Assembly: GCA_013398955.1 (NCBI GenBank)
Contig: VWPU01017506.1
Location: 16,403-80,402, forward strand
Direction of reading: 5' to 3'
Length of the DNA stretch: 64,000 bases
From: Callaeas wilsoni
Lineage: Eukaryota > Chordata > Aves > Passeriformes > Callaeidae
Part shown: in pieces, positions 25,961 through 41,100 of the stretch
How the letters are laid out: every line of letters starts with the position of its first letter
Position numbering within the stretch: position 1 is the stretch's first letter
Position numbers and translations under genes: made by a program
Notes under the pieces: model-generated
Databases searched by the model: none
Seen by the model: the letters and a program-made list of their open reading frames with translations, nothing else
What the model was told of the DNA's origin: nothing

Positions 25961-27294
25961 AACTGGGGGTTTATCTCTCCAGAGAGGCCACCAGCAGTGA
26001 AGCAGTGGCTGAGGCCCATAAGTGAGACCATGGCCTTGGCATATTTAAGAACCAAGGGGCCACAGAAATTTGTACCTTCATACAGATGAATAAATTCAGT
26101 GCCTGAACTGTTCACGTGCCCTGGGACAGAACTCACTGTGCCATGACCACATTCACTGGCACTGCTTGGCCTGGGCCAACTAAAACTCTTCTAAATATAT
26201 CCTGGCCAGTCTGGCAGCTCAAACACCTGACAATTTGCATGCAAACACCCTGGTTTTAGGGACCAGGAGTTTACTAATGTAGATGTTGGCCTGTTCCAGG
26301 CCAACTGAGCTCTGAGCTCAGGAAGCTCCCAAGCACCTTTCATCAGCTGATATATATTGAGTCACTGAAAATTTTTTTCCCAATTCAGCTGGTTCACATG
26401 TGACTTTGTGCTGATCAATGTGGGCCTTCTCCACTTGTGAAGATTTAAAAACTAAGAATTAGTTGCATGATATAGCACTTTTTTTGGAGGGCTTGCGCTA
26501 ATCTAACCAAACCACTTCTTCTGTGTGTGTTTATGAAGGTGAAAGCTACTCTGTAGATAATTTTCCAAAGAAGCTTGTGCAACAGCTAGTGTGATACACT
26601 TTTGTCACAAGCATGGATAAGGGCCATCATGTAGCCTTTCTTTCCTTATCTGAACAGTATCATTAAACTGGTGACACCCAGGTCCATTCAGAGAGTTAGC
26701 TTCCTCCCTCATGTATGAACATGCTGTTCTCACAGTGCTAGAAAGTGTGAAAAAAAGTCATGAAAGAGCTGGCTGTTAAGATAGAGAAAAGTGACTTTCT
26801 CCAGTCAGACTTTTCAGAGGCACAGGAGACACCCATCTCCCATTAAGGATCAATGCCAATTAGCCAACCATCCCCATGCAGAGCCCTGCAAGCTCTATGA
26901 AGGGGGATTCTGCATCCCTGTGAAGATAAAAGTCCATGAGGATGTGTCAATCACAGGGCTCGGCAGGTTGCCCACTTAATGTTTGCAGACTCACTGGTTC
27001 CTGCAGCTGACCAGGACACAGCCATACACCCAAATGTCATCATCACGATGAACACATCCCAAACGTCTTCATCAAGTTAGTGCTCCTCCCTATGAGGCAG
27101 CAGAGCAGGGAACCGCCTGGAGCTGAAACCTACCTTTAGGAATAATTGAAGCATAATATCCAGGCTGGTGAGAGAAAGCCACAGTGAGATCAGAGTTTTT
27201 GTATTGCGTTAGTTTTGTTGATATCTAAACAATTCCAGAGATGTGCTCAACCATGAAACACATAAACACGCAAAGGGAAAGACATATTTTGTCA
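25961..27294. other. Non-coding DNA, no gene seen
   Basis: No exon or RNA gene recognised. Composition is average. The part next to the CR1 copy (to about 26100) may hold further eroded CR1 sequence that I cannot confirm. Confidence 0.45.
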
Positions 27295-27460
27295 GTAAAC
27301 TTTATGTAAATGTAGCCCAAACATGAACACATCCGTAATGGGATAAAGGTTAAATGAAAACATGGTCAGCTTTTTTGTGGATAAAATGGCCATTTACTGT
27401 AATACATTTTGTATTAAATGAGTAATTTCTAATTATGCCAATGAATTTTTTGGACAGGAC
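27295..27460. promoter_or_regulatory. Candidate conserved non-coding element
   Basis: AT-rich unique sequence with TTTATGTAAAT, GTAATGGGATAAAGG, GGCCATTTACTG and TCTAATTATGCC motifs (homeodomain and octamer-like) over 165 bp. No coding frame or repeat. The inferred enhancer role rests on texture only. Confidence 0.25.
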
Positions 27461-29381
27461 TGGTGAAATCTTTTCCGTATCATGACATGAGGAAAAGGAG
27501 AGAATTCCTAGCTTTCAGTCAGCTCCACCAGGAGCTGTGCAGCGAAATGTGGGATGCAGAGATCCTCCCATCACCCTTGCCCAGGGAGGAGCACCGTGGG
27601 CAGCAGCAGAACCCAGCTGCCCCCACAGAGACACTGTGTCCTGCAGAACAGGCCAGTTGGTCCTGCTTGGTTTTCTTCTCACTTATTCCCCCTCTCTGTG
27701 AGCTCACCCTACCAAAGCAATCAAGGTCACAATAAAAAAAGCCATCATGGCACTTCAGTCCTGGGTAGATATGCCATAGGCCTACAAATTGGCCTAGGCT
27801 GTTATCAGACAAACACAGATCTCCTAAGTACATAACACTTCCTTCTGTCTGCCTTCAAGGACTCCCCCAAATCTCTGCCTGCAGTGCCAGCTTACAGTGA
27901 CAACTTACTGACTACATTAATGAAATATGAGAGGGCTCCATCAGTTCAGGAACAACTAGGGAACAGCAACTGTCTACAAAGACATTTTCTTTTTTTTTTT
28001 CTTTCCCTGAAACAGATCAGTCAGGTTTGCATTATGGTGCCTGTTTTCACAGCAGAAAGCTCAGGCTGAGAAATATCTGTCTTCCAGGTTTTTAATCAGT
28101 CTCCTTGTGATCCCAGGCAGGGATCCCTGTGTGCCAGGACAGATGTTTTTGCAACCTTCATGATGGACAAAATCACATATGTTGAGGGAGGACTGAGACT
28201 TCAGTTCAGCCTTGTCAGAAGTTTCTAGGGCTGAACAAGATATTGATTTTATACTAAGATAAATGGTTTTGTACAAAGACAGCAGTGGTTTCATCTCTTC
28301 TCAGTAAACTAAGCACTCCTTGGGGTCTGTGACTCTCAAGTTGCAGCTCTCCCTCAGAGGGAGACTGCATGATGAAGCATAGGGGGAAAGTCAATCAGCT
28401 GGACACAGGACAAAAAAGATAGTCTCTCTGCATTAACAGTGGTGCAGCTTTTGAGTCAGCAATGCAAAAACCCAGAAGACAAGCAGGACACCTCATTAAT
28501 GTAGCCAAAATGAAGTTTCAGCTTTGTTAACTGTAGATATTCCTACATCCTTAATATAACAGCTAGTTGTAAACAGAATATCTAGTCACACAAATTCCAG
28601 AAAGGTGCCACCTACCCTGAATTTTATCTGCTGTACATATTTTTTGCTGGAGTTTCAAAAGATTTATACTTCTGGCCACACAAAGCTCACTGACTTCTCT
28701 TTGCACTGGCAAAACAGAAGAGAAGAAAAACAAGGCCAGGAAAGAGCACCTAATTCTATTATTCAAGTTTTGTCATGATACCATTTAAAATAACCTTTAC
28801 ATTTGTATATATGTATATCCATTTGTTTACTTGCAAGTGCGTGTAGAAAAACATGAGACAGAAGTGTCTCTGTCCTTCCATCAACTACAAAGGGAGTTTA
28901 GATGGTGAGATCATCTGTCAACATCTCTCCCATAAATGTTTAAATACGGACAGATGAGAGTGTCATTGATTATCTGGTTCCTTTATTCTGTAGATTGGAG
29001 AGTAGATGAATAGTGGTTTACCAGGAGCAGCAGGAACGCGGCAGTGAGCTGTCAGTCGCACCTAGTCAGCGCAGAGCTGGAAAACTCTCCTCATGCTTAC
29101 TCAGCCAGTAGCAAGGAAGACAGAGGTTGGTTTTGCTGGACGCAGTACCCTTCCCTTTTGATCCTGAACTGTATATTCTTTGTGTGCGTTGAGTCCTCTG
29201 AATTTTTAACTCTGTTATATAAATGGCAACTAATTAAAACAAAAGGAGCACAAAAAAAGAGTGTGCTCTAAAACTCGTAGAGGTCAGTGTGCTGATCTCG
29301 GTGTCTTCAGAGGGCTCTGGAGCAAGGTCGTATGCCTTCAATTCTGTTTGAAGTGAGCATATAAATGTGAAGTGTTTTACC

Positions 29382-29411
29382 CAAAAAAAAAAGGAAAAAA
29401 AAAAAAAAAAG
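29382..29411. repeat. A-rich low-complexity tract
   Basis: Two A runs (about 10 and 17 bases) separated by GG. There is no target-site duplication or upstream SINE- or gene-like sequence that would make it the tail of a retrocopy, so it is treated as a simple repeat. Confidence 0.75.
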
Positions 29412-32400
29412 CAGCTTCCTATGCCAGTGTAAAAAAACTTCCAACATGTGCCAGCTCAGGAAGTTCAGCTCTTTATGGGGGGAAAGAGCAACTTCTATCC
29501 CTGAGATAAAACTGAACAGAAACTTCTCATGGAAGACTTTCCAACTATTTATTAAAAGCATGCAGAACTGATATAATATTATTCAGCTCCAAATCATTGT
29601 TTCAGCAGACTTCCACACTTTTTTGGTTCTGTTTTGTTTTCCAGGACTGGGCTTTTCCTTGCTCTTTTCTTACAGTGGTATCTTTTGGAGGCCAGTTTCC
29701 TTCCTGCTATAGCACTACATGGCTGCCCTCTGGAACATCAGCTCTCACAAGTGCCATTTTAATCTCCATTGGAGAGTGACACCAGCCTTCATGGAGTTTA
29801 CATTCTTTGGAAACATCAAGAGTGATGCTGGACAAGTCTATGGAGGAAACTGAGACTAGGGATGAGGTTTGTGTCTTCCTCATATGAGGTCAGTATTCAC
29901 TGTTTACAGGGGATTTCTCAGGATTAGGACTACAAATAGGTTGGCAGAATATCTGTGCTGTCTTGCAGTTTTATGGCAGCATTATCCCCCTATAAACCTA
30001 CAGACCAGCATGTGCAAGTCAGAGTATTTAGGCTGCTTCTATGAAGGCTTCAACTTAAACCTTGTTCATTCTCAGTTTGCCCATCTGGAACAAAATGTCT
30101 GAGAACAAAGAAATTGGAAATTTAATCTGTGGAGATATTTTAGGTACAGAACCCCTAACTATGAAACAATCCAGTTTTCCTTTTATTATATATGCTTTCA
30201 CATACTCTCCACCTTCTTGAACTCCACCGATATAACAGTTTTTACCACATCAGAATATACTTTTTAAATGCTGATTTCAAAAAAGCACTTTTGTCTAATA
30301 CAGTTGTTCTGGCCACCACAGAAAGAGCAATTTTTCTGTTAGTACCTCCACAGCATTCCCCCTCCGCCCCCAAAACCCACAGGGGGATCAATGCATGCTT
30401 AAATGTGGTGTAGCTTATAAAGCACAGACGCAGAACAAGCAACAGCAAAGAAAAAAGGGAGCAAGGAACTATTTGAAGAGAGGGAAATCATAAAATCATT
30501 GGCTCTGCAGCTGAGAGACACAGCAACAGGTTTTGTTGCAGCAACCCAAAGCTCCCAAGAGACCTGGAGTACCTGAAGGTCTGTGTGGAATGATGCTGGT
30601 TACTGGTAAATTTTGTGTTCCTGAAAAGGATACAGCACAGGAACTATGCATTGCTACCGAGCTGATTGAGGTATCGTTACTTCATATAAATATGCTAAGT
30701 AAGAATTTATTAAATAAGTAGTTATTATTAACATTATTAAAAATAAGTATTTCACTATTTCTAATCTTAAGAACTTACAAAAATCACAGGCTTTTCTGGA
30801 AGGAAAAATAATATTTGAAACTTTGAGATTATTTTTTTTTAAAGTGTTGGGATCTTTTTATGCTCTCTTTTTTCAGATGTTAGATTTCATATTTCCAGCT
30901 TCTCTCTACTATCAAGAATGGTTAAGTGATGAAAGCTGCAATTCTGCTTTCAGAACAAGGTTTCTTTCACAAGATATGCAGAGAACCATCAAGTGTAAGA
31001 GCATAAGAACCAAAAATGCTGACTATTTTTGGTTGCTTTTTTCAAGTCTTCGTTGGATGGTTTTCAATTTTTATTGTATTTTGTTTTAGCCAACCTCTAA
31101 AATGTTCCTGAAAGCTGATCTTGTCTCTTTGGGTTTTACTGTGGAGGGGCAGGTGCCTCTGGCAAACTGACTTGCGGAGAGTTATATGGGAATTGTATAA
31201 TTATGTACAAGCGACAGGAAGAAAGCACACAAATCGGCTTCTCTGCAGTCATAGTTTTGTCAAAAGTCAACCAAGGGAACAATTTCGAATTGCCATCTGT
31301 CTTTGTCACTACCTCTGCCTCAGAAGCAGATCAAAGACTGCCTGCTGAGGAGAATATACAGCAAAAGGGTTAACCTTATTAATATGATTACTAATAATAA
31401 ATAATTCATGCTACCCTAATGCAAACTGAAAGAGGCTAAACCCACAGCAGCACATGGCAATCCCACTGCTTGAAGTTTGGCTTGTTCAGGAACTCAGGAG
31501 GGCTGAAACCCAGAGCAGAAGGCTGAGAAGCAGCGCTATCATGTGCCAATGGACCCCAGCCACCAAAGCTACTGCTAAGCATCTTCATTAGCACATTCCC
31601 AAAGGGTGAGATAATTTTACCTGCTCAGAATAAACAATCTTTTGCTGTGCATGCGGTCACACACTCACTGGCAGAAGCTTGCAATAAATCTTGGGTAGTT
31701 AACTAAATGACAATTGCTATGTATAAAGGATTTTTAAAAATAAAATCCACATTTAGAAAAGTAAATAGAATAGGAGGTGCTTAAAGTTAAGCATCCTTTA
31801 AGAAGGAAATAATCATGGCTTCAGTCTTCCTGCCCATAGAATGGGGGTAACATTACATAGCCATTTTCTAAATTACTACAGGATGTTAAGATGGGAGTCT
31901 CTACATTAGGGCATGATAGTGCTATTTTCAATCTCTTTCCACACCATATTAAGTGAAATGTTTCCAAAAACCTGCCCCATCTACACTGCTGCAGAGTCAG
32001 GTCTGTTTTAAAAAAAATAAAGGAGGGTGAGTGATCAAGCACACATTACAGCTATACCACTGGGTCAGTAAGTGAGAAGTTAAAATAAAAAGTTCATTCA
32101 ATAAAATATTGATTCTGGAAACAGATTACAGGAAATCATACCATACCACTAACTTAATTTATGAGTATTTATATTGCAGGAATTATACCAATATATCAAA
32201 CACAATGCCTTCAACCTTAGTTCAAAAGAGAATTTTATCTCTAAGCTTTAACAACAGGGCTGAAAATAATTCAGATTATATGGGCAGCATTTTAGCAGCC
32301 CATTTTCATCTTCTTTAAAAGCAACATTCTAATGCATGATGGTTAAGGATCAAGTTGGGATTATGAGGAGAATGTTAAACATATACCAAGTAATACATCT

Positions 32401-35400
32401 GTTTTGAATAAAAGATGTTGTATAGAGTTCCAGTTCATTTTTTTTCAACTCTTTGCTGTACGTGTTGTAGCTGTTAAGTGAAACCATGCATCAGATAAAT
32501 ACATCACTTCAGCAACAGATTGCTAATCAATTGTCTGACATGTTCTGAAATATGTGGGTTAAAAATACTTGGGGGCAAAGGCTTTTCTAGTTTAGAAAAC
32601 TGTTTCATGTTCTGTTGTGGTTCATTCTTCCATCTCTGAGCTTCTAGGACATGCTATTGTCTCCAGACTGGTGCTACACCATTCCCTCCATGGCAGGAAA
32701 GCAGCAGGCCTTACACCATGTTCCCCGCCCACTTCCAAACACCAGTGTGAGGGAAAGGCATATTTGCTGGCTCGTCAGTCTCTGGGCAACAAACAGGTTG
32801 CCCCCAATAAGAGAATCACTAAAATATTCTGTTCAAGTGCTGTATCTGATGACTTGGATATTGTTTTGAAGCAACTGATTTTTCAGAAGGTTCATTTAGA
32901 AGTTCTGATGCATGGATTGTTTTAATTTTTTTTTTCTTCAATTGGAATAGGAAACTGCAAGCTTGCTATAGCATGCAGTTTGTCAGAATTAGTTTGACTC
33001 ACATTTTCATTTCAATCATGTCAGAACTTCACACTTACAACATATAAATTTTAAATAGCCACCTCATCAAATCTGTTTGATAACCACAACTAGCATGACT
33101 AGTTCCTAATATTCAACCAAAAATATTTTTTATATGTCATACAAGGGAAAGTGGGTGCATGTAGACTCCACATATGCTAGGCTGCAGCTCCAGTTCCTCA
33201 GAATTCTGGAAGCAGTCCTCCCCTTTTCCCTATCTGCAGCCTCACCTTCTTCTCTTCAGAAGAGCTCTTTGTCTGCTTCCTCATGGGGCAGAGAAGGAGG
33301 GCATTTAGGTTTTTATTTCCTGATGAGGGGAAAATAACAGTAGAAACAGCTGCCATACAAAGGCCAATAGGTACTTGTCTCATCCAGCCTCCAAACACCT
33401 TTACACCTTTACCAGAGATACTTTCCAAGTATTAAGTAACTTAAACTGTATGTGATGCCCTCTACTTCTCATATTGCAGAAAAAAGTGAACAATCATTCC
33501 CTCTTCAGCTCCTTCACTCCACTAATTCCTATTGTGTCATTGTCCAGGGACATTTTTTCCATGCTGAAGTGCTTTGGACAATTAATTTTGGTCAAAGACC
33601 ATCACAGTCATGTTTCTCTGTCTGCCACTGCTGCAACCCATCCAAGCTTTCTCACACTCGTCCGAGGAAGAAAGAGTAATCAAACAAGTCCATATACACT
33701 AAAGAGTCCTGAAGCTGCTGGCCCCCATGAACTCAACCATTCCTACATCAACAGGTATCAGAGACAGAAAGCTTAGTAAAAACACAATCATCACCTGTCA
33801 CTCAGACTGATCCTGGGCTGACCTTTGAATATTTCCTCACTGCTGTAATTCTCTGTGGTTTTCTGATAACCTAAGGCAGATGCATGTGATGACAGAAGAA
33901 ACACTTTGAACCTGATACAGTGCTGGGTTATGGTTTTGTGCAGTCCTCTTGCTGTGACTGTGAAGCAGGCAGAGAGTTCTTACTGTAGTATCTGCTAAGA
34001 ACCAGAGGCATTTATAGTCCCACTAGGATCTGGCTGAAGACCCAACTCCTTTCTACTACACAGAACAATCCTCCTGGGACAGATTCTTTAGCCTTTAGCT
34101 GCCAGTGCAAGGGCAATAAATGCTCCGTGTTTCTGAGGCAAAGAAAATCTAGTCACATCAGCAGATGTTCCTGCAGCCAGTGGAAACTGGCACGCATAGG
34201 AAATGTATCTTCCAGGGGGAAAAAATAGATTTATGGAGTGGGAAGTTTTCAAAGGGGCTCCCATAGTCCAAAGGGATACCTACTAGCAGATCTGGCAATG
34301 ACCCTCAGCATCTTTGTCTCTCCTTTGTTCTCACACCAGGGCTGTGTCTGCAGGTACAGTCCCTGTGAGCATTACAGAGCCACAACAGCAGAGCTCTGCA
34401 GCAGGGGTGCAATGTTTGCCAGCTGAAGGAGATTTTATGCCATCGTAGTTACACCAGGCTCTAAACCCAACAGATTAATCTGGCAGCAGCCTTTTCCTGG
34501 CAGCACAGCTGTGTCCACACCAGGAACTTTGCTGGCTAAGCTCCACTGAGCAGGTGGGATTTATGTTATTTTCAGATCCAGGCTAACATCAGCGTGTGAG
34601 CAGAAGTTTCTAATGTAGGCCTATAAGAAACGTCTCTGATCTAAAAAGCTCCATTACCTCTGCACGTAGCAATGAGCTGTCTTCATCTCTCAACTCCAAC
34701 TACAAAAAAACCTTAATTTGTGTCCTCCAAAAAAGGAGGTGGGAAAACTGATGATGCTGATGGATCACAGGAATGTCAGAAATGCTTATAAGTTTTCCTG
34801 TGACAGAAGCATTTGGTTTCTGCACTAAAAAGGCAATTGGTGAATCTTCTTATTACTGCTGGTATGTGAAAGACATGGGATCATGATACACATTAGAGCA
34901 GAATCAACTCCAGCTTTGGAAAACAGAGTAGGACCACTGCCATGCAAAGTTGTTTGGTTTTTTTTTTAAATAGGGGTCTGGTTAATTTGTTTAATTACTG
35001 GTCTTACAGATATCCTACTTTCAATTCCAGTACAGGGACAGGAAAGTTACACAAAATTAATATGCTTTTAGAAAGGAATCAAGACATGGAGCATTTATGC
35101 CAGGTTAGCTGCTTACTTGTTGATATTGTGTATCTTTTTGCTATAGGACCTCATTGGCCTTGCTAAACAAAAACCCCTCCTTGTATGAAGCTCCATGGAA
35201 CAATAATGTAAGCTGCAGATCTTACACTGTGTGAACTGTTGTCACCAAGTGCATCCTCCACTATCCTTTTTCTCATTCACTTGATTTAAAAACAAAGCAT
35301 CTTTACTGAGAGAAATTCTGTCCCTTGTGTGACAGGTACCTTGAATCAAGATTAGTCAGACATCCTCACTCTCGTGTCAAATATAAAAAACCCCAATACA

Positions 35401-38004
35401 ATATTAACAATATGCCAAAGCAGTATTAACACTGGGCATTTTACAAATGTGGAGAATGAAAAAGATCTTGAAAACAAAATGAGACTCTTTGTATTCAGGT
35501 GGTATAATAGATATCTTTGATTACTAAATATGTGCATTGACCTAATTTATATTTTAAACGAAATATAATGAAATGTACAGGACTTGTAGAACAAAAAGTC
35601 ACATGCCTGTAAAAATCCTATCTGTTGCATTTCCTGACTTAAAAAAAACCCCCAACACTTGAAAACTTGATTCCTTCATAAAAGCTGCAATATGGTACAT
35701 TAATAATAACTCAGTGTTATGTAAAGCTAAAATCTGCTGCCAAACATGAAGGTTGCAAAGTTAACACTGCCTTGCAGATAACCATTATCACTATGGAAGC
35801 TTTTCCTGGATAAGAACATACTCACTGAAAATGCAGTTTTCACAAATCAAAGCAGCCCTTAACTGATGTAAAATCTGGCAAACACATCTGAACATTTTTT
35901 TTCAGTGATGAAAATCCTTTGGCTTTAATAATCAAGTAGATGAAGAGCATTCAAGAGCATGACCCCACAGGGCAAAGGTTAAGGCATAAGTTGGGATATC
36001 TATTTTGGAGTTTCTGTTCCAAATTCACTTAAGAGGAGATTTTGTCTTTTAGTTCTCCCTCACTGGGCTGGTAGTAAAAGGAGAGGGGGGAGGAAGAATG
36101 ATGAAAATGACCATCTGCTCCTATTTATCCAGATATATCAGTGTCTTTTTACTTTCATTAAAAGTGGCCAGAAATATTTTGCCAAAGACAGTTATGTTAC
36201 TGTGCCATTATTAAAATGCTTGAGTTTGGTTCTACCTGAACCAATATACAAAACCTTATCCTGGCTGCCAAAACCAAAACACCATTTATTCACCTGTTTT
36301 TTTAGATCAATACTTTTAGTAATGCATTTTCTGGGACTCTCTTCCTTTAGAAAAACCTGTCTTGTGGAACCCTGCCACATCCAGAGAAATAGAAAGAGAT
36401 CAAATACAGGCAGGATGTAAAAATCTCACTGCTGCTTACTTCCTGTGGGACAGAAAGCAGAAACGATATTAACAATCAATAACTAAGAGAATTATCACAG
36501 AGCCTGGCTTTTACCAAAAAGAACAGGCTGCAGGTGCTGTAGCCAACATATTCATTGCACAGAAATGCAGCTTTTTATCACTTAGAATGCTTCACTTCCA
36601 TGTGTAATACCAAAAAACCACAGCCAGAATCTGAACCGCCTGGACCAGGTGATCAAATGGACCCTGATGGGCCACTTTTGCTACAATCAGCATCCCTTTG
36701 TGCTCCTTCCTCAACTGCATTTAGCATTAATCCCACCTGATCCAGATTAGAGGGAGCTGAAACCCAGATTGGATACCACTCCCACTTAAAATATAAACCA
36801 AAGAAAATGATATTGATGTATTTCAGAGGCTTACAGAATACTCCAAGTTCATGTAACTAAATGTTCATTAAGAAATCACAGCAAGTAACAAAGAAGGGAC
36901 CTAGCTGGAACCTGTTTTTCCAGAATTATAGATACCTTCTTCATTTCACTATTTTCTTTTCTTTCACGAGTTTCCTGTTTCAGACCTTTTAAGAAAAAGC
37001 TGAATTTAAGATGTCAAAAAGTCTTCTTAAGAACCAGCAATACTCTCTCTAGGGGTTGTTTTAGGCAATTACAGTTTTACAGTTTCCTCTTCACATTGGA
37101 TAAAGATCTTGGATAGTGTCAGATATTTGGTATGTGGACACAATCTTGGCCTCTGGATATGAAGTTGTCATAGCTACTCTGGATGGTTTCTAAACATGAC
37201 CAAATCCTCCACAGGATCATTCCCAAGTTTCATGGTCTGCAAAGAGCTTCCCTTTGAAAAACAATAGGTTGCAAGATTGTGTGGGTAATACAGTTTTTCA
37301 GGTAGAGTTTGGCACTTTCTTATGAAAAGAAACATTTTTTAAAATTATAAAATAGGGAAAGGGTGAGAAAGAGACACTATAGACCAACTAACAGAAAGCT
37401 CATCATCTAAGAACACAGGAAAATGGTCCAATTCTTTCATGCAAACTATATAATAAATTCTGGTTTGGTCACAGCAGTGTAGAACTGGAATAAATTCATC
37501 AACACTGGAGAAGCTGAGCTCAAATTACACCAGAACAGCTGAGAGTACAGCCAGGCCTTTAGTTTTCATATTTTGTTCAGCTCTCCAATAATTTAAGAAG
37601 AATCATAAGTCAGCAGCTCATCATCTTCTGGAAATATATAGAAAACAAAGTAATTTTCTTCTGGGCCTAAAAATAAAAGAATGGTTTAATTACCTTTAGC
37701 TTCAAAGCAATAATCTTGAAGTATGGTCATATTTCAGAATATGGTCTTATAATCCTTTTAACACGAGAGAAAGAACATTTTCCAAACTGAATTTCACCCC
37801 AGATACTCAGATTAGTCTGTGTTCTTTTTCATTGTCAATGCAAGAGGCAAGAGCAGAATAAATCATGAACAGGGATTGTTGATTCCAAAGGAAAATGCAG
37901 GGTATATTCATAGCAGAAAAGACAAAAAAAAAGGAAAATTAGTAAATGGAAAGTGGTTTAGAACAAGCTCTTCAGCAAGAACTATTGCCACAAAATACTG
38001 CTAT

Positions 38005-38070
38005 TGAAATCATTAAAAAAAACCCCAAAAACAAAAACAAAAAAAAGGAAGAAAGAAAGAAAACCAAGTC
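38005..38070. repeat. A-rich (AAAAAC / GAAA) low-complexity tract
   Basis: Runs of A broken by C and G (AAAAAACCCC, AAAAACAAAAAC, GAAAGAAAGAAA), just left of a CR1 3' end. Such A-rich imperfect tracts are typical of bird non-coding DNA. Confidence 0.7.
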
Positions 38071-38083
38071 ATCTTAGTAGGTT

Positions 38084-38159
38084 AGGTCTGCTTTGAGTAG
38101 GAGGTTGGACCAGATAACCTCTGAAGTCCCTTGCAATCTAAATCATTGCATGATTCTAA
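38084..38159 (+). mobile_element. CR1 LINE 3'-end fragment, sense
   Basis: The sequence 'ggttggaccagataacctc' followed by 'cccttgcaatctaaatcatt' and a degraded tail 'gcatgattcta' is the terminal part of a CR1 element in the + orientation. Only about 75 bp remain. The tail has a few substitutions, so the copy is old. Confidence 0.85.
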
Positions 38160-41100
38160 ACAAACTGGACTTTTCTTGTAAACATATTTGTTCAAGAAAC
38201 TAAAAGAGATTTAAAAATCAAGATTGATTGGATAGGTACTTCCTATTATAGCAAAAATTACAAATAGTCACAAGTAGTAAAAATATTACTTCCTCAGAAA
38301 TACAAAAAATAATGATCCTTTCATTTGAACATTCAAGTAAATTCTGGTCAAAGAAAAATATCATGTATAACACTTTTATAATTTTCCCTAAGGTTTCCCA
38401 CTGATGGAACACAACCTTTTGGTCATGTATATCACTGCTTCTCTCTCAACCACAGTCCTCTTTTTGGATTCCAAAAGACCCAAGGAAATGATGTTGTTGA
38501 ATACAAAATTTTATGAATGTCTTAATGGAAAATGTTTCTCTGTATAACTTCTAGGAAATTTAGCCTTAATATGGGATCACTCATGAACTGGGCACTTAAT
38601 TTTTATTGCCTTGTTGGTTAAGTTAATTACATTATGACTGCTAGCAATTTTTCATCAAAACAGGAGGCTGTTTTACTGTATCTTCTACATTTTGCTTCTC
38701 TAGAGTACACTGGAAAGTATCACAAATGTAGACAGAGGACCATTGTTAAATGGTGGTATTTGTGATGTAAATTTAATCCAAAATAAATTTGCCATAAACC
38801 AACAATAAAATGGAATATGACTGACATTAAATAAGTGGATTTTGCCACAGTGAACTAGTGAAAAGAGAAATCTTAGAGGTATATTAGGTGAAAAACAGGT
38901 AATATGTCGAGTTTATTGTATTGAGTCTCATATTGCGCACATGTTACTTGACAGTGCTTTGGGGTTCTAGCTGAGGACACAAACATGGTCAGATGAGGAA
39001 CTAAACAAAAGCAACAACGAAATAGGCACAGAGACTCTGCTGCTGCCAGCGTGTGTGTACAGACCCAGCTGCCCTACCTGAAAATCCCACTGAGGTCTCT
39101 ACTTCCATCCCACTCAATTTAACCACAGAGAGAATCCCTTGTTATTTCAAGGAAGATATTAGAGTCAAAATGGACCATGTTGCACTAATTTGAAGAATAA
39201 CTACAATAATCTTCCTAGTGCAGTTAGAAGATGCCCAACAAGCTCTGTTGGTTCAAATGTGAGCACTTTCATGCTTGCATTTATGTGCAGAGCTATAACC
39301 CTAGGAGCTATTCTGGTATTCACCATGTCCATCTCTGTGTTTTCCCAGTGTTTTGATGGGAAGCTGTTTTTATATCTGCTTGCAAGTCTCTGAATCAGCA
39401 GCACAAGAGACTGAACTGCTTTCAGTGTTTAAAGGCAGATACCACTAAACACTTTCAGGACATTATTACAGAGCATTTTCACTCTTCTTCTGCTATTGAC
39501 TTAAAGGAGTTTGAGTTTCTGCTGATAGTTATCCTCTAACAGCTGGGACCACTTTTGACCCAAACACATGGAACTGATCTATGTGGTACCACTACGGTCC
39601 TCAGAGATATCTGGTTAAGATGTTCTCCAAGATCAGGCTCAAAGCATCAGGAAAGGTTACTCAACTGTTATGAAATGTACAAGTACCATTGTAGAACTGT
39701 TTTCTGTTTTCTCTACTTTTATCATGACTTTATGGGTAGTATATCTATTTTTGCCCCCTCTGAAAAGGCCACAGTTTAAAGCCTCTCCCCCAAAGATATA
39801 TTTCCTTCCAATGGGTTTATAGCTTGACATTTTTTGGCTTTTATTCCCCTTGCAGTACACCACTAAACCTTTAAATATTTTTAGGCCATGTTCATCTTAC
39901 AAGGAGCCACAGGTATTTCCTGAGACAAGGAAGGTGCGGAGACAACAGAAGTCTCCCTTCTCACCACAATGTACATGCACCCTCACCCTTCTTTTCCCCC
40001 TTTGTTAATCATCATCTACTTCAAAATATGGATTTAAAAGAACAGTCTTTCTTCAGGTGAGGGCATCTTATCACCAGTAATTGTAAGCCTGGGCCACTGC
40101 ACAAGATGCTATAAAGACAGTCCTCTCCTGAAAAGCTTACTATAAGACATCACAGTTGGACACAACACACCAAGAAAAAGAATGAAAACAGAGACTTGTA
40201 GTGGTATTTGGCAAGAAAATCAGGTAAATTTTCACTTGGACAATACCACCCTGTTAGGAGATCACCGGTAAGACCTGTATGACTACATGAATGCTGCTCA
40301 GTTGTACTTACCCAGCCAAGCTAATGCTGAGGGAAAACAAACAACTAATCCATGGAAGTTGTATTCCTGAGTGAGAAGACATGGTGCTGGGCAGGACACC
40401 ACAGCAGCTCAGGATTCAGATTTGAACCCTGGAGCCCCTGTAGATCTGGAGAAGGCAGCCTCCCTGACCTTTCCAATGTATAGTATTTTGAGGGCTTTTT
40501 CTGCAACTGTTGTCTCACTTAATCAATCCTTTCTAAAGCCACTGCCAAGGAGGGAAAAAGTTCCAAGGATGAGAACTTAACAGTTTGTCAAGGTCCCACA
40601 GGTGCAGACTTGGCACAACTGGAGAAGATGGTTTCCTCCTTCCATGTCCCTCTTCCTTCTTCCTACCCCTGCCTTGCGCATAGTCCCTCCACAATCTCGG
40701 AAAATACGGATTTGAGCTTAGCTGTAACCAAACTCTACACTCCAGTAAGGCTCAGCTAAAAGACCTGATGAGGAAATGCTGCTGCTGAGAAACATCTGGG
40801 CTTTGTTTTATGCAGCCAAAGAGTTAAAATTATTGTCAGAAATACCATAATGTATAAAAGCTGCAAACACCCAACTGTAGTGTCAGCCTTCCAAGTTGTA
40901 CAAATGTATTTGTCTCTCTTATTTGTAAATGTTATTTGAACAGAAATAGCACATTGTAACAGCCTAACAAGAAGCAGTCTTTCTGATGATGTTTGAGGCT
41001 TCTTTGCTCCACTGTATGGAAATATTTAAGACTTAAAAGATTTATATTACAAAATAGCATTTTAAATGGCTCAGTCCTGTTCGCAGTAAAGGCAAAGAGG

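Larger units (their letters stand above)
27461..38083. other. Non-coding DNA, no gene seen
   Basis: Long AT-rich interval. Visible low-complexity sequence includes an A-rich run at 29383-29410, a T run near 27991-28000 and A/C-rich runs near 38010-38065. No exon, tRNA, microRNA or clear transposon was recognised on either strand. Confidence 0.5.
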
